From the NCBI RefSeq assembly GCF_007859315.1, contig NZ_VOHA01000015.1, positions 62,001 through 126,000 of the forward strand: a stretch of 64,000 nt of DNA. The letters run 5' to 3'. Positions within the stretch are counted from its first letter, which is position 1. The number at the start of each line of letters is the position of its first letter. Under the pieces are notes generated by a model. The model saw only the letters and a program-made list of their open reading frames with translations. It was not told the origin of the DNA and ran no database searches. A program made the translations under genes and the position numbers. Shown here piece after piece: positions 43,409 through 51,181 of this stretch. This DNA is from Reyranella sp. CPCC 100927 (GTDB lineage Bacteria > Pseudomonadota > Alphaproteobacteria > Reyranellales > Reyranellaceae).

Positions 43409-44662
43409 ATGAGCCTCACCGCGCGGGTACCGGCGTTGGCGCCGTTCGGCGTCCGCAGCTTTCGTTTCCAGTGGCCGGCCGATCTCGCCGCCTCGTGGGC
43501 GTTCGAGATGGAGACGCTGATTCTCGGCTGGTACATGCTGGTCGAGACCGGCTCCGTCGTCATGCTGGCGCTGTTCGGCTCGCTGCAGTTCCTCGGCACC
43601 CTGGTGGCGCCGTTGTTCGGCGTGGCCGGTGATCGCATCGGCTACCGCAATCTGCTGTGCCTGATGCGCGTGGCCTATGCCCTGCTGGCAGCCATCCTGA
43701 TGGTGCTCTTCTTCACCGGGACCGCGACCCCATCTGCCGTTTTTGCCGTTGCCCTGGTGGCGGGCACCATCCGACCTTCCGATCTCGTGATGCGCAACGT
43801 GCTGATCGGCGACACGATGCCGGCGGGTCTGCTGATGCAGGCCATGGGCGTCTCGCGCACCACGATGGATTCCGCCCGCGTCGCCGGTGCGCTGGCGGGC
43901 GCCGGCCTGGTCGCGACCGTAGGCATGGGCTCCGCCTATATCGCGGTGTGCGGCTTCTACGTGCTGAGCGTCCTGCTGACCCTGGGTGTTGCCGGCGGCG
44001 GTGCGTACGGTACGTCAGGGACCGTCGCCGCGCGCACGTCGCCGTTGCACGACCTGCGCGCAGGCCTTGCCTATATCTGGGCGACGCCGCCGCTGCGGGC
44101 GACCATGTATCTGGCGTTCCTCGTCAACCTTACGGTCTTCCCGCTGACCGGCGCGCTGCTGGCGCATGTCGCCAAGGACATCTATCACCTCGATCAACGC
44201 GGGCTAGGGTGGCTGGTCGCCAGCTTCGCCGGCGGCGCGCTGATCGGATCGATCGCGCTCAGTGTCCGTGGCGCGGCGATCCATCCGGCGCGGATCATGC
44301 TGGTGTTCGGCGTGCTGTGGTACGCCGCAACCATCGCCTTCGCCTGGGTGCGCGAACCGGTGCTGGGCAGCGCCATTCTGCTGTTCGCCGGCCTGGTGCA
44401 AAGCCTGTGCATGGTGCCGATGGCTGTTGCCCTGCTGCGCACCGTTCCGGCGCCGCTGCGCGGCTGCATCATGGGTGTGCGCATGCTGGCGGTGTACGGC
44501 TATCCCGTTGGCCTGCTCGCCGCCGGGCCGCTGATCGAGCGCTTTGGCTTCGCGGCGACGGCCAGTGCTTATTGCGTGATCGGTCTCGGATTTCTCCTGG
44601 TCATCGCCGTGCGCTGGCGCGAGCACCTCTGGCGCACCGACGCCGTCGCCAATACGGTGTAG
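43409..44662 (+). CDS. MFS transporter
   Basis: A 417-residue integral membrane protein with about 12 hydrophobic segments. GDRIGYRNLLCLMRVAYA is the cytoplasmic loop 2-3 motif (G-D-R-x-G-R-R-like) of the major facilitator superfamily, and a related motif occurs in the second half. It resembles the EntS/macrolide-efflux-like branch. It is probably a drug or metabolite exporter in the inner membrane. It stands alone between two REP-like elements. Confidence 0.9.
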   Translation: MSLTARVPALAPFGVRSFRFQWPADLAASWAFEMETLILGWYMLVETGSVVMLALFGSLQFLGTLVAPLFGVAGDRIGYRNLLCLMRVAYALLAAILMVLFFTGTATPSAVFAVALVAGTIRPSDLVMRNVLIGDTMPAGLLMQAMGVSRTTMDSARVAGALAGAGLVATVGMGSAYIAVCGFYVLSVLLTLGVAGGGAYGTSGTVAARTSPLHDLRAGLAYIWATPPLRATMYLAFLVNLTVFPLTGALLAHVAKDIYHLDQRGLGWLVASFAGGALIGSIALSVRGAAIHPARIMLVFGVLWYAATIAFAWVREPVLGSAILLFAGLVQSLCMVPMAVALLRTVPAPLRGCIMGVRMLAVYGYPVGLLAAGPLIERFGFAATASAYCVIGLGFLLVIAVRWREHLWRTDAVANTV

Positions 44663-44675
44663 TGGTGGCGAACAC

Positions 44676-44758
44676 GTCATCCCGAGCGCAGCGAGGGATC
44701 TCCCGCGATTGACGCTGTGCGCCTTTTCGAGAAGATCCCTCGCTGTGCTCGGGATGAC
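44676..44758. repeat. REP-like palindrome between convergent genes
   Basis: The 26-base arms at 44676-44701 and 44733-44758 pair at 25 of 26 positions; each begins or ends with GTCATCCCGAGCGCAGCG or its complement. This type of element is common between genes in proteobacterial chromosomes. It separates the convergent MFS and CoA-ligase genes and may aid termination or mRNA stability. Confidence 0.85.
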
Positions 44759-44762
44759 AGTG

Positions 44763-46283
44763 CTACGTCCGCGGCAGCTGGTGCTTCAGGACCTTGCCGG
44801 TCGCGTTGTGGGGCAGTTCGTCGAGAAAGCGCACTTCCTTGGGCACCTTGTAGCGCGCCAGCTGAGAGCCGCAGTGCTGCAGCACGGCCTCGTCGTCGAG
44901 GTTGGCGCCCGGCTTGAGCACGACATAGGCGCGGCCGACCTCGCCCCACTTCTGGTGCGGCACACCGACCACGGCGTTCTCCAGCACGCCGTCGAGCTGA
45001 TAGATCACGTTCTCGACTTCGGCCGGGTAGACGTTCTCGCCGCCGGAGATGAACATGTCCTTCCAGCGATCGACGATATAGTAGTAGCCGTCCTCGTCCT
45101 GGCGCGCCGCATCGCCGGTGTGCAGCCAGCCGTCGGTGAAGGCGGCACGATTGGCTTCCGGTCGGTTCCAATAGCCCGGCATCACCGTCGGGCCCTTGAT
45201 CATCAGCTCGCCGGTCTGGCCACGCGGCACCTCGTTGCCCTCAGGATCGCAGATCTTCAGCCGCACGTAGAGCGGCGGCAGGCCGGACGAGCCGACCTTG
45301 GCCAGCGCCTGGTCGCCCGACAGCATCAGGCCCAGCGGCCCGGTCTCGGTCATGCCCCAGCCTTGCTGCAGCATGATGCCCTTGCGGCCGTACTCCTCGA
45401 TCAGCGCCAGGGGTGCCGCGGCGCCGCCGACGCCGATGCAGACGATATGGGACAGGTCGGCGCTGGCGAAGCCGGGTTCCTGCGCCAACATCAGGAAGTT
45501 GGTGGGCACGCCCAGCAGGTGGGTGAGATGCAGCTGCTTGTCGGTCAGCAGGCGCAGGAACATTGCCGGATCGAAGCTGCGCATCACCACGTTGCAGCCG
45601 CCGGTATGGAAGGTCGGGTTGGCGTAGACGTTCAGTCCGCCGGTGTGGAAGGTCGGCAGGAACACCAGGTTCTTGGACTGCGCCGTCAAGCCGACGGTCA
45701 TGGCGCATTGGATGGCGTTGAAGGTGCACATCCGGTAGGTGATCTGCGCACCCTTGGGCCGCCCTGTCGTGCCCGACGTGTACATAATGGTCCAGGTGTC
45801 ATCGAGATCCATCACCGGCGGCGAGAGGTCGCCCGTCGCCGCCGCCAGGCCGGCCTCGTAGGCACTGGGTTTGCCGTTGGCGAGGTTGGCGCTGTGCGGC
45901 ACGCCGGCCAGGCGCGCGATCTGCGCAGCGGCATCGGCGAACTCATCGCCGAAGATCAGCACGCCGGGTGTGGCGTCCTTGCAGATGAACTCGAGCTCGG
46001 GCACGGCCAGCCGCCAGTTCAGCGGCAGGAAGATCGCGCCCAGCCGGCGACAGGCGAACTGCAGCTCGAAGACATCCGTGTCGTTCATGCTGAGCACGGC
46101 GACGCGATCGCCCTGGCGGACACCGAATGCCGTCTTCAGCCAGCGCGCGGCGCGACCGATGCGGTCATCGAACGCGGCATAGGTGAAGCGCCGGTCGGAG
46201 GCCAGATCGTGTGCCGCCGGCGCCTGCGGCATGAAGCGGGCGTGATGGGCAATCCAGTCTTCTGCTGCAATCCCTGACGTCAT
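44763..46283 (-). CDS. AMP-forming acyl-CoA synthetase
   Basis: A 506-residue ANL-superfamily ligase. The ATP-binding P-loop reads IMYTSGTTGRPKG (166-178); GWGMTETGPLGLML is the A5 motif; DGWLHTGDAARQDEDGY is A7/A8; and the C-terminal catalytic Lys is in LPHNATGKVLKH. It activates a carboxylic acid to the acyl-AMP and then the CoA ester; the chain type is open, with aromatic or medium-chain acids possible. GAGGAAACGC precedes the ATG. It is the last gene of the leftward run starting with two acyl-CoA dehydrogenases, which would oxidise its product. Confidence 0.93.
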   Translation of the reverse strand: MTSGIAAEDWIAHHARFMPQAPAAHDLASDRRFTYAAFDDRIGRAARWLKTAFGVRQGDRVAVLSMNDTDVFELQFACRRLGAIFLPLNWRLAVPELEFICKDATPGVLIFGDEFADAAAQIARLAGVPHSANLANGKPSAYEAGLAAATGDLSPPVMDLDDTWTIMYTSGTTGRPKGAQITYRMCTFNAIQCAMTVGLTAQSKNLVFLPTFHTGGLNVYANPTFHTGGCNVVMRSFDPAMFLRLLTDKQLHLTHLLGVPTNFLMLAQEPGFASADLSHIVCIGVGGAAAPLALIEEYGRKGIMLQQGWGMTETGPLGLMLSGDQALAKVGSSGLPPLYVRLKICDPEGNEVPRGQTGELMIKGPTVMPGYWNRPEANRAAFTDGWLHTGDAARQDEDGYYYIVDRWKDMFISGGENVYPAEVENVIYQLDGVLENAVVGVPHQKWGEVGRAYVVLKPGANLDDEAVLQHCGSQLARYKVPKEVRFLDELPHNATGKVLKHQLPRT

Positions 46284-46302
46284 GCGTTTCCTCTTTTTTG
46301 CT

Positions 46303-46324
46303 CCTCTCCCGCTTGCGGGAGAGG
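46303..46324. repeat. CCTCTCCCGC palindrome, second copy
   Basis: CCTCTCCCGC (46303-46312) and GCGGGAGAGG (46315-46324) form a 10-bp stem with a two-base loop. It lies between the CoA ligase and acyl-CoA dehydrogenase genes and is identical in both arms to the hairpin after mscL. Confidence 0.7.
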
Positions 46325-46331
46325 TGAAAAC

Positions 46332-47591
46332 CTACGACGAGACGATGTTGCGGGGCACGTCGCGGAACGGCTTGTTGGTGTCGACGCTGGGCTCCTTGGG
46401 CATGCCCAGCACGCGCTCAGAGATGATGTTGCGCTGGATCTCGTCCGTGCCGCCGGCGATCGAGCCGCCGGGTACCGACACCAGGATCTCGGCGATCACG
46501 CCGCCCAGCGTGCCGTCCTCGCCGCTCAGCAACGCGTTGGCGCCATCGATGTGCGTGTGAACGCGTGCTGCCGCGCGCGCCACGTGACTCGATACCAGCT
46601 TGCCCAGCGATCCCTCCGGTCCCTGCGGCCGCCCCAGCTCCTGCGCTGCACGGGCGCGGCGTGCCGTCCACTCCGCCGTCTTGGCCATGATCAGCAGCTT
46701 GGCGATGTCCTGCCGCACCACGGGGTCTTTGATCTTGCCGGTGGCCTTGGCCCGCTCCAGCACCAGGTCGACGCGGCCGGCGCGCTGCGGATACCACTTG
46801 TAGGGCTCCATGGTCGTCGCGATCTCGGCCCGCTCTTCCTCGTAGATGCGGCCCTTGCGATCCGACGCCGTGGCCCAGCTGCGCAGGCTGTCGGCGCCGC
46901 GCCGCTCGTGCATCAAGGTCGTCGTCGCCACCTTCCAGCCGTCGCCGACATCGGAGACCAGGAACTCGGGCTCGACGATGGCGTCGGTGAAGAACACCTG
47001 GTTGAACGAGGCGTGCCCGTTCATCTGCCTGAGCGGATGCACCTCCACGCCAGGCTGCTTCATGTCGAGGATGAAGTAGGCCAGCCCCTTGTGCTTGGCC
47101 ACGTCCCAGTTGGCGCGCGCCAGCAGCAGGCCCCAGTGCGCCTTGTGGGCACTGGTGGTCCATACCTTCTGGCCGTTGATCACCCAGTGATTGCCCTTGA
47201 AGTCGGCGCGCGTCACGGCGCCGGCCAGGTCCGAGCCGCTGCCCGGCTCGCTGAACAGCTGGCACCAGGTATCCTCGCCGGTGAGGATCCGCCTGAGGTA
47301 CTTCTCCTTATGGAAGTCGGTGCCGTGCGCCAGGATGGTAGCCGCCGCCAAGGTGCGGATGCCGGCCTTGGCGACGCCGATCGCGCCGATGCGCCGGAAC
47401 TCGTCGTCGACGACCGGCACCAGCGCTTCGGGCAGGTCCCGCCCGTACCATTTCTTCGGCCAATGCGGCACACCCCAGCCCGAATCGGCGAGCTTGTTGC
47501 GCCAGTCGACCAGGCCCAGGTCCGGGCTCCAGTTGGCTTCCAGCCACGCCCGCACCTCGGCGCGGACCGTGTCTTCCGTCGGTTCGCTCAT
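46332..47591 (-). CDS. Acyl-CoA dehydrogenase (FadE-like, long form)
   Basis: A 419-residue flavoprotein. WCQLFSEPGSGSDLAGAVTRA is the FAD-binding segment in outline; the C-terminal GGSIAGGTDEIQRNIISERVLG is the signature with the usual T-D-E-I-Q-R and the Arg that binds the cofactor's phosphate. It oxidises acyl-CoA to 2-enoyl-CoA, passing electrons to ETF. The ATG at 47591 sits 11 bases after the next gene's stop, so it is co-transcribed with the other dehydrogenase; such unequal pairs often form heteromeric enzymes acting on sterol or aromatic side chains (inference). Confidence 0.93.
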   Translation of the reverse strand: MSEPTEDTVRAEVRAWLEANWSPDLGLVDWRNKLADSGWGVPHWPKKWYGRDLPEALVPVVDDEFRRIGAIGVAKAGIRTLAAATILAHGTDFHKEKYLRRILTGEDTWCQLFSEPGSGSDLAGAVTRADFKGNHWVINGQKVWTTSAHKAHWGLLLARANWDVAKHKGLAYFILDMKQPGVEVHPLRQMNGHASFNQVFFTDAIVEPEFLVSDVGDGWKVATTTLMHERRGADSLRSWATASDRKGRIYEEERAEIATTMEPYKWYPQRAGRVDLVLERAKATGKIKDPVVRQDIAKLLIMAKTAEWTARRARAAQELGRPQGPEGSLGKLVSSHVARAAARVHTHIDGANALLSGEDGTLGGVIAEILVSVPGGSIAGGTDEIQRNIISERVLGMPKEPSVDTNKPFRDVPRNIVSS

Positions 47592-47601
47592 GAGCGGTCT
47601 C

Positions 47602-48732
47602 CTAGTGTCCCCAGGCCTGGAGCATCCGCTCGCGATGCTCGTTGGCATCGCCGAACAGGATTTCCGAGCTCTTGGCGCGTTTGAACCAGAGGTGGGTGTC
47701 GTTGTCCCAGGTGAAGCCGATGCCGCCATGCATCTGGATGGCGTGGATCGCCGTCTGCAGATAGGCCTCGGCGGCGCTCGCCTTGGCCAGTGAGGCGATC
47801 GCCGGCAGATCGTCGTCGCCGTCGTCCAGCGCCGTGGCGGCGTAGTAGGCGGCCGACTTCGCCAGCTCGACGTCGACCAGCATGTCGGCGGCCTTGTTCT
47901 TGGTGGTCTGGAACGAGGCGATCGAGCGGCCGAACTGCATGCGCATCTTGACGTAGTCCAGTGCCGCCTGACGCAGCTTCTCGGCGCCGCCCACCATTTC
48001 GTTGGCGAGCAGCACGTTGGCCTGCTGCAGGGTCTTGGCGAAAGGTCCCGCCGCTGCACCCGCGTCGCCCAGAAGCTCGGCCTCGACGCCGGCGAACTGC
48101 AGTCGCGCCAGCTTGCGAGTCTCGTCCATGGTCTTGAGCCGCCGCCGCTGCAGCCCCTTGGCGTCACCTGAGACGGTGAAGAACGACAGCCCGCTTTCGC
48201 CGCTCGACCCGGGGCTGCGGGCCAGCACGACGATCAGATCGGCGGTGTGACCGTCCAGCACGAAGCTCTTGATGCCATCCAGGCGCCAGGCACCGCCTGA
48301 CGGCGTCGCGGTCATGGTGACGCCGGCGCCGTCGTTGCGGCCGTCGTCTTCCGAGAATGCCAGCGTCGCGGTGACATCGCCGGCCGCGATCGCCGGCAGC
48401 AAGGCCTGCTTCTGCGCTTCGCTTGCGGCATTCAAGATCGCCGTCGTCGCCAGGACAGCAGTCGAGAAGAACGGCGCGCACAGCAGGCCGCGTCCCATCT
48501 CCTCCAGCACGATGGCGAGCTCGGCATGGCCGAAGCCCTGGCCGCCGTAGGCTTCCGGGATGAGGATCGCTGTGAGCCCCAGCTCCTGGTTGAGCTTCTT
48601 CCAGGCGTCGCGGTCAAAGCCCGCGTCGGTCGCCATCAGGCGCCGGACTTCCGATACCGGTGAGCGCGCGTCCAGCAAGCGCCGCACGATGGTGCGGAAC
48701 TCCTCCTGCTCGTGCGTGAAACTGAATCGCAT
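47602..48732 (-). CDS. Acyl-CoA dehydrogenase (short partner subunit-like)
   Basis: A 376-residue acyl-CoA dehydrogenase. FSFTHEQEEFRTIVRRLL starts the N-terminal domain, LIPEAYGGQGFGHAELAIVLEEMGRGLL the middle domain in outline, and AIQMHGGIGFTWDNDTHLWFKRAKSSE the C-terminal signature. It lacks the exact catalytic-Glu motif of classical FadE and has the diverged form seen in FadE-type partners. GGGAGGG precedes the ATG at 48732. It heads the dehydrogenase/ligase operon. Confidence 0.9.
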   Translation of the reverse strand: MRFSFTHEQEEFRTIVRRLLDARSPVSEVRRLMATDAGFDRDAWKKLNQELGLTAILIPEAYGGQGFGHAELAIVLEEMGRGLLCAPFFSTAVLATTAILNAASEAQKQALLPAIAAGDVTATLAFSEDDGRNDGAGVTMTATPSGGAWRLDGIKSFVLDGHTADLIVVLARSPGSSGESGLSFFTVSGDAKGLQRRRLKTMDETRKLARLQFAGVEAELLGDAGAAAGPFAKTLQQANVLLANEMVGGAEKLRQAALDYVKMRMQFGRSIASFQTTKNKAADMLVDVELAKSAAYYAATALDDGDDDLPAIASLAKASAAEAYLQTAIHAIQMHGGIGFTWDNDTHLWFKRAKSSEILFGDANEHRERMLQAWGH

Positions 48733-48870
48733 GGCCAACCCTCCCGGCATTCGGCAGGGATACCATACAAATCGCTGCGCCCGCGTGGGTCGTCAAACGC
48801 GTAATGCCGGCATGCGCGCCGACGCATTCCGCGAGGCGGTCGGTCGCTTTTGCGGGTGCGCTCCCGGCGC

Positions 48871-49179
48871 TTAGGTGACCGGCCCTTTGCCCTGCAGCGA
48901 CTCGACCAGCTTGTTGACGGCGACGGTGGCGCCCTTGCCGGCCTCGTTGCCGAAGATCAGGCGCGCCAGCTGGCCGCCGAGATAAGGATGCAGGCCGATG
49001 TCGTACAGCGTGCGGAAATCGCGGGTTTCGATCGCGTACCGTTCATCCTGGCGCAGCGGATAGCGATCGAGCACGCCGGCTTCGTTGAGGACGAATTCCT
49101 CGCGCAAGGCCGGTGACCATTTCAGATCCTGGATCAGGTCGTGCGTTGCCAGCGACGGGTCGAATCTTTCAAGGCCCAT
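48871..49179 (-). CDS. LigA-type alpha subunit of an extradiol dioxygenase
   Basis: A 102-residue helical protein of the LigA family: MGLERFDPSLATHDLIQDLKWSP and FRTLYDIGLHPYLGGQLARLI are the landmark segments. The LigA subunit covers the active site of the class III protocatechuate 4,5-dioxygenase-type enzyme. It lies nine bases after the stop of the LigB gene, a usual pairing. The ATG at 49179 is fixed by the overlap limit with LigB. Confidence 0.9.
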   Translation of the reverse strand: MGLERFDPSLATHDLIQDLKWSPALREEFVLNEAGVLDRYPLRQDERYAIETRDFRTLYDIGLHPYLGGQLARLIFGNEAGKGATVAVNKLVESLQGKGPVT

Positions 49180-49187
49180 GACATCCC

Positions 49188-50069
49188 TCACTCGGCCGCG
49201 GCGCGCAGCTTGGGCTGGTTGGCGTCCATGTCCCACTGCACGGCACCGACGCCGCATTTGAACTCCCGATGCGCGGCATAGCCGAAGCTCTTGCCCGGTC
49301 GCGGGCCGATCGCGCCCAGCACGACGACCCAGGCCAGCAACTCGGCGGTACCGCTGGACCCGGCCGCTTCCATCCTCTCCAGGGTCAGCTCGCGCAGCAG
49401 TCGGTCGTGATCGCCCGAGGCCACGAGATCGAGGAACCAGCGGTCGAAGTCTTCATCGATGAAGTAGTAGCGCGAGCCGCCCGGTTCGTGACTCAAGCCG
49501 CCGGAGCCCAGCAGACCAACCCGCATGTCGGCGGGCAGGTCGTTGCGGATGAAATCACCCAGCGCCTGGCCGACCGCATAGCAACGGTGCTGATCGGGGA
49601 TCGGCGGCACGGTGCAATTCTGCAGCACCGGCACGATCGGAACGCCCGACCCCTCGATGTCGGTCAGCAGCACCGGGACCGAGATGTTGTCGTCGAACTT
49701 CAGGTTCTCGTGCTGGGCGAACATGCGGATGCCACGCTTCGTCATGCCGCCAAACAGCGCGGCGGCGATATCCGGTGCGCCTTTTACCGTGTAATCCCGG
49801 CAACCGATCCACGGTTTGAACCACTCATAGGGCCCACGATGCTCGCCCGCCATGCCGATGAGGAAGTCGGGATAGGCACGGATGCGGCTGTTGGCGAGAT
49901 GATCATTGGCGAAAATGATCAGCACATCGATCGCCGAGGACGCGATCGCCTCGCCAAGGCTGCGGTAGGTATGGGCCACCACGTCCTTGACCGGACCTGG
50001 CGCCGTCTGCATCAACCCGATCAAACCCGGCGCGTGCGGTGCGCCGGCAGCGAACCTGATCTCGGCCAT
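49188..50069 (-). CDS. LigB-type catalytic subunit, class III extradiol dioxygenase
   Basis: A 293-residue protein of the LigB superfamily. His12 (GAPHAPGL) and His57 (NDHLANS) are likely iron ligands, with a Glu expected in the C-terminal half; GLLGSGGLSHEPGG contains the conserved catalytic His. It is similar to protocatechuate 4,5-, gallate or 3-O-methylgallate dioxygenases. It would cleave a catechol-type ring. GGAGGACAAGGCC precedes the ATG. With the LigA gene and the alpha/beta hydrolase upstream it forms a ring-cleavage unit; the exact catechol is unknown. Confidence 0.92.
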   Translation of the reverse strand: MAEIRFAAGAPHAPGLIGLMQTAPGPVKDVVAHTYRSLGEAIASSAIDVLIIFANDHLANSRIRAYPDFLIGMAGEHRGPYEWFKPWIGCRDYTVKGAPDIAAALFGGMTKRGIRMFAQHENLKFDDNISVPVLLTDIEGSGVPIVPVLQNCTVPPIPDQHRCYAVGQALGDFIRNDLPADMRVGLLGSGGLSHEPGGSRYYFIDEDFDRWFLDLVASGDHDRLLRELTLERMEAAGSSGTAELLAWVVVLGAIGPRPGKSFGYAAHREFKCGVGAVQWDMDANQPKLRAAAE

Positions 50070-50178
50070 GGCCTTGTCCTCCTGGTCCGAACTGTATCTC
50101 CAGTGCCGGCATTGTCATCCAAAACCGCGTGATGGCGCGGTAGCGTGTGATACCGACCATTCCCGGCGGGGCTGCCCG

Positions 50179-51072
50179 CTACTGGCGGATCGCCGGCAGG
50201 TGCTGGCGGAACCAGCCGCTGGTCTCGCGTATCACGTCGTCGAAAGCGGGTTGGGTATAGACTTGGTAGTGGCCGACACCCGGCAGCACGACCAGCTTCT
50301 TGGGTTCGCCGGCTTTGTCGAACAGCGACCGGCAATCCTCGGGCGGTACGAGGCGATCATCGCCGGCAGCGATCAGCAGCAGCGGCCGCGGGGCGATCTT
50401 GTCCACCACCCACTCGGGGTGGAATGACAACGTCTCGTCGATGTATTCCAGCGGAATCGTGCCGACCGCGTTGGGGTTGGCGGCGCGGGCCTTGGCCGCC
50501 AGTTCGGCCGACTGGCGGTCCGGCAACAGGACGTCCTCACGGGCGACGAACTCGGATTCGCCTGTCAGCACCCGCCGTTCGCGATCCTTTTCGGCACGGG
50601 CCAGCAGGTCGAACCACTCGTCGGGCCGCCTCACGCTGCGCATCCAGCGCCCGCCGTGTCCCATGCCGACGACGCCGACCGTGCACGTCACGCGCTCGTC
50701 GATGGCTGCGGTGAATACCACCGTGGCGCAGCCGTAGCTGGTGCCGTAGAGCCCGATGCGCTGCTTGTCGCACGACGGCTGGAGGCCGAGGAAGGTGATC
50801 GCGGCCTGCACGTCGGCAACCCGGCTGAAGGGGGCCAGCCGGCTGCGCGCACCCTCGCTTTTGCCCCAGCCCTTGTAATCGAACGTCAGCACGACATAGC
50901 CGACCTGGTTCAGGGCCGCGGCGTTGTCGGGCAGGTAGAGGTCCTTCACGCCGGTGTAGCCGTGGCACAGGACGATTCCGGCCCGTTTTTCGCCCGGCCT
51001 CAGGTCGTCGGGCAGGAACAGATCGCCGTCGAGCTTCACGCCTTCACTGTAGAACGATACGGACTGACGCAT
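50179..51072 (-). CDS. Alpha/beta hydrolase (dienelactone-hydrolase/xylan-esterase-like)
   Basis: A 297-residue serine hydrolase. The nucleophile Ser112 is in LYGTSYGCATV (G-x-S-x-G), and the C-terminal catalytic His is in PGVGHYQVY; the acid is likely the Asp in AAGDDRLVPPED. The fold resembles the YcjY/dienelactone hydrolase type. It lies about 110 bases before the LigB gene on the same strand and may hydrolyse an ester or ring-cleavage product. The start is the ATG at 51072. A tandem repeat lies just upstream. Confidence 0.9.
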   Translation of the reverse strand: MRQSVSFYSEGVKLDGDLFLPDDLRPGEKRAGIVLCHGYTGVKDLYLPDNAAALNQVGYVVLTFDYKGWGKSEGARSRLAPFSRVADVQAAITFLGLQPSCDKQRIGLYGTSYGCATVVFTAAIDERVTCTVGVVGMGHGGRWMRSVRRPDEWFDLLARAEKDRERRVLTGESEFVAREDVLLPDRQSAELAAKARAANPNAVGTIPLEYIDETLSFHPEWVVDKIAPRPLLLIAAGDDRLVPPEDCRSLFDKAGEPKKLVVLPGVGHYQVYTQPAFDDVIRETSGWFRQHLPAIRQ

Positions 51073-51094
51073 GGACCAGACTCCCCAGCGGAAT

Positions 51095-51168
51095 GCGGCG
51101 CCGATGCTAGGCTGACGGCGCCGATCCTAGGCTGACGGCGCCGATCCTAGGCTGACGGCGCCGATCCT
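51095..51168. repeat. 20-bp tandem repeat, about 3.7 copies
   Basis: The unit CCGATCCTAGGCTGACGGCG occurs in tandem (51101-51120 with one variant base, 51121-51140, 51141-51160, and a partial fourth copy), preceded by a six-base partial. It lies between the divergent alpha/beta hydrolase and cyclase-type genes. No inner reading frame is seen. The period of 20 bp is close to two helical turns. Confidence 0.85.
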
Positions 51169-51181
51169 GCCTAGCGCTGGA

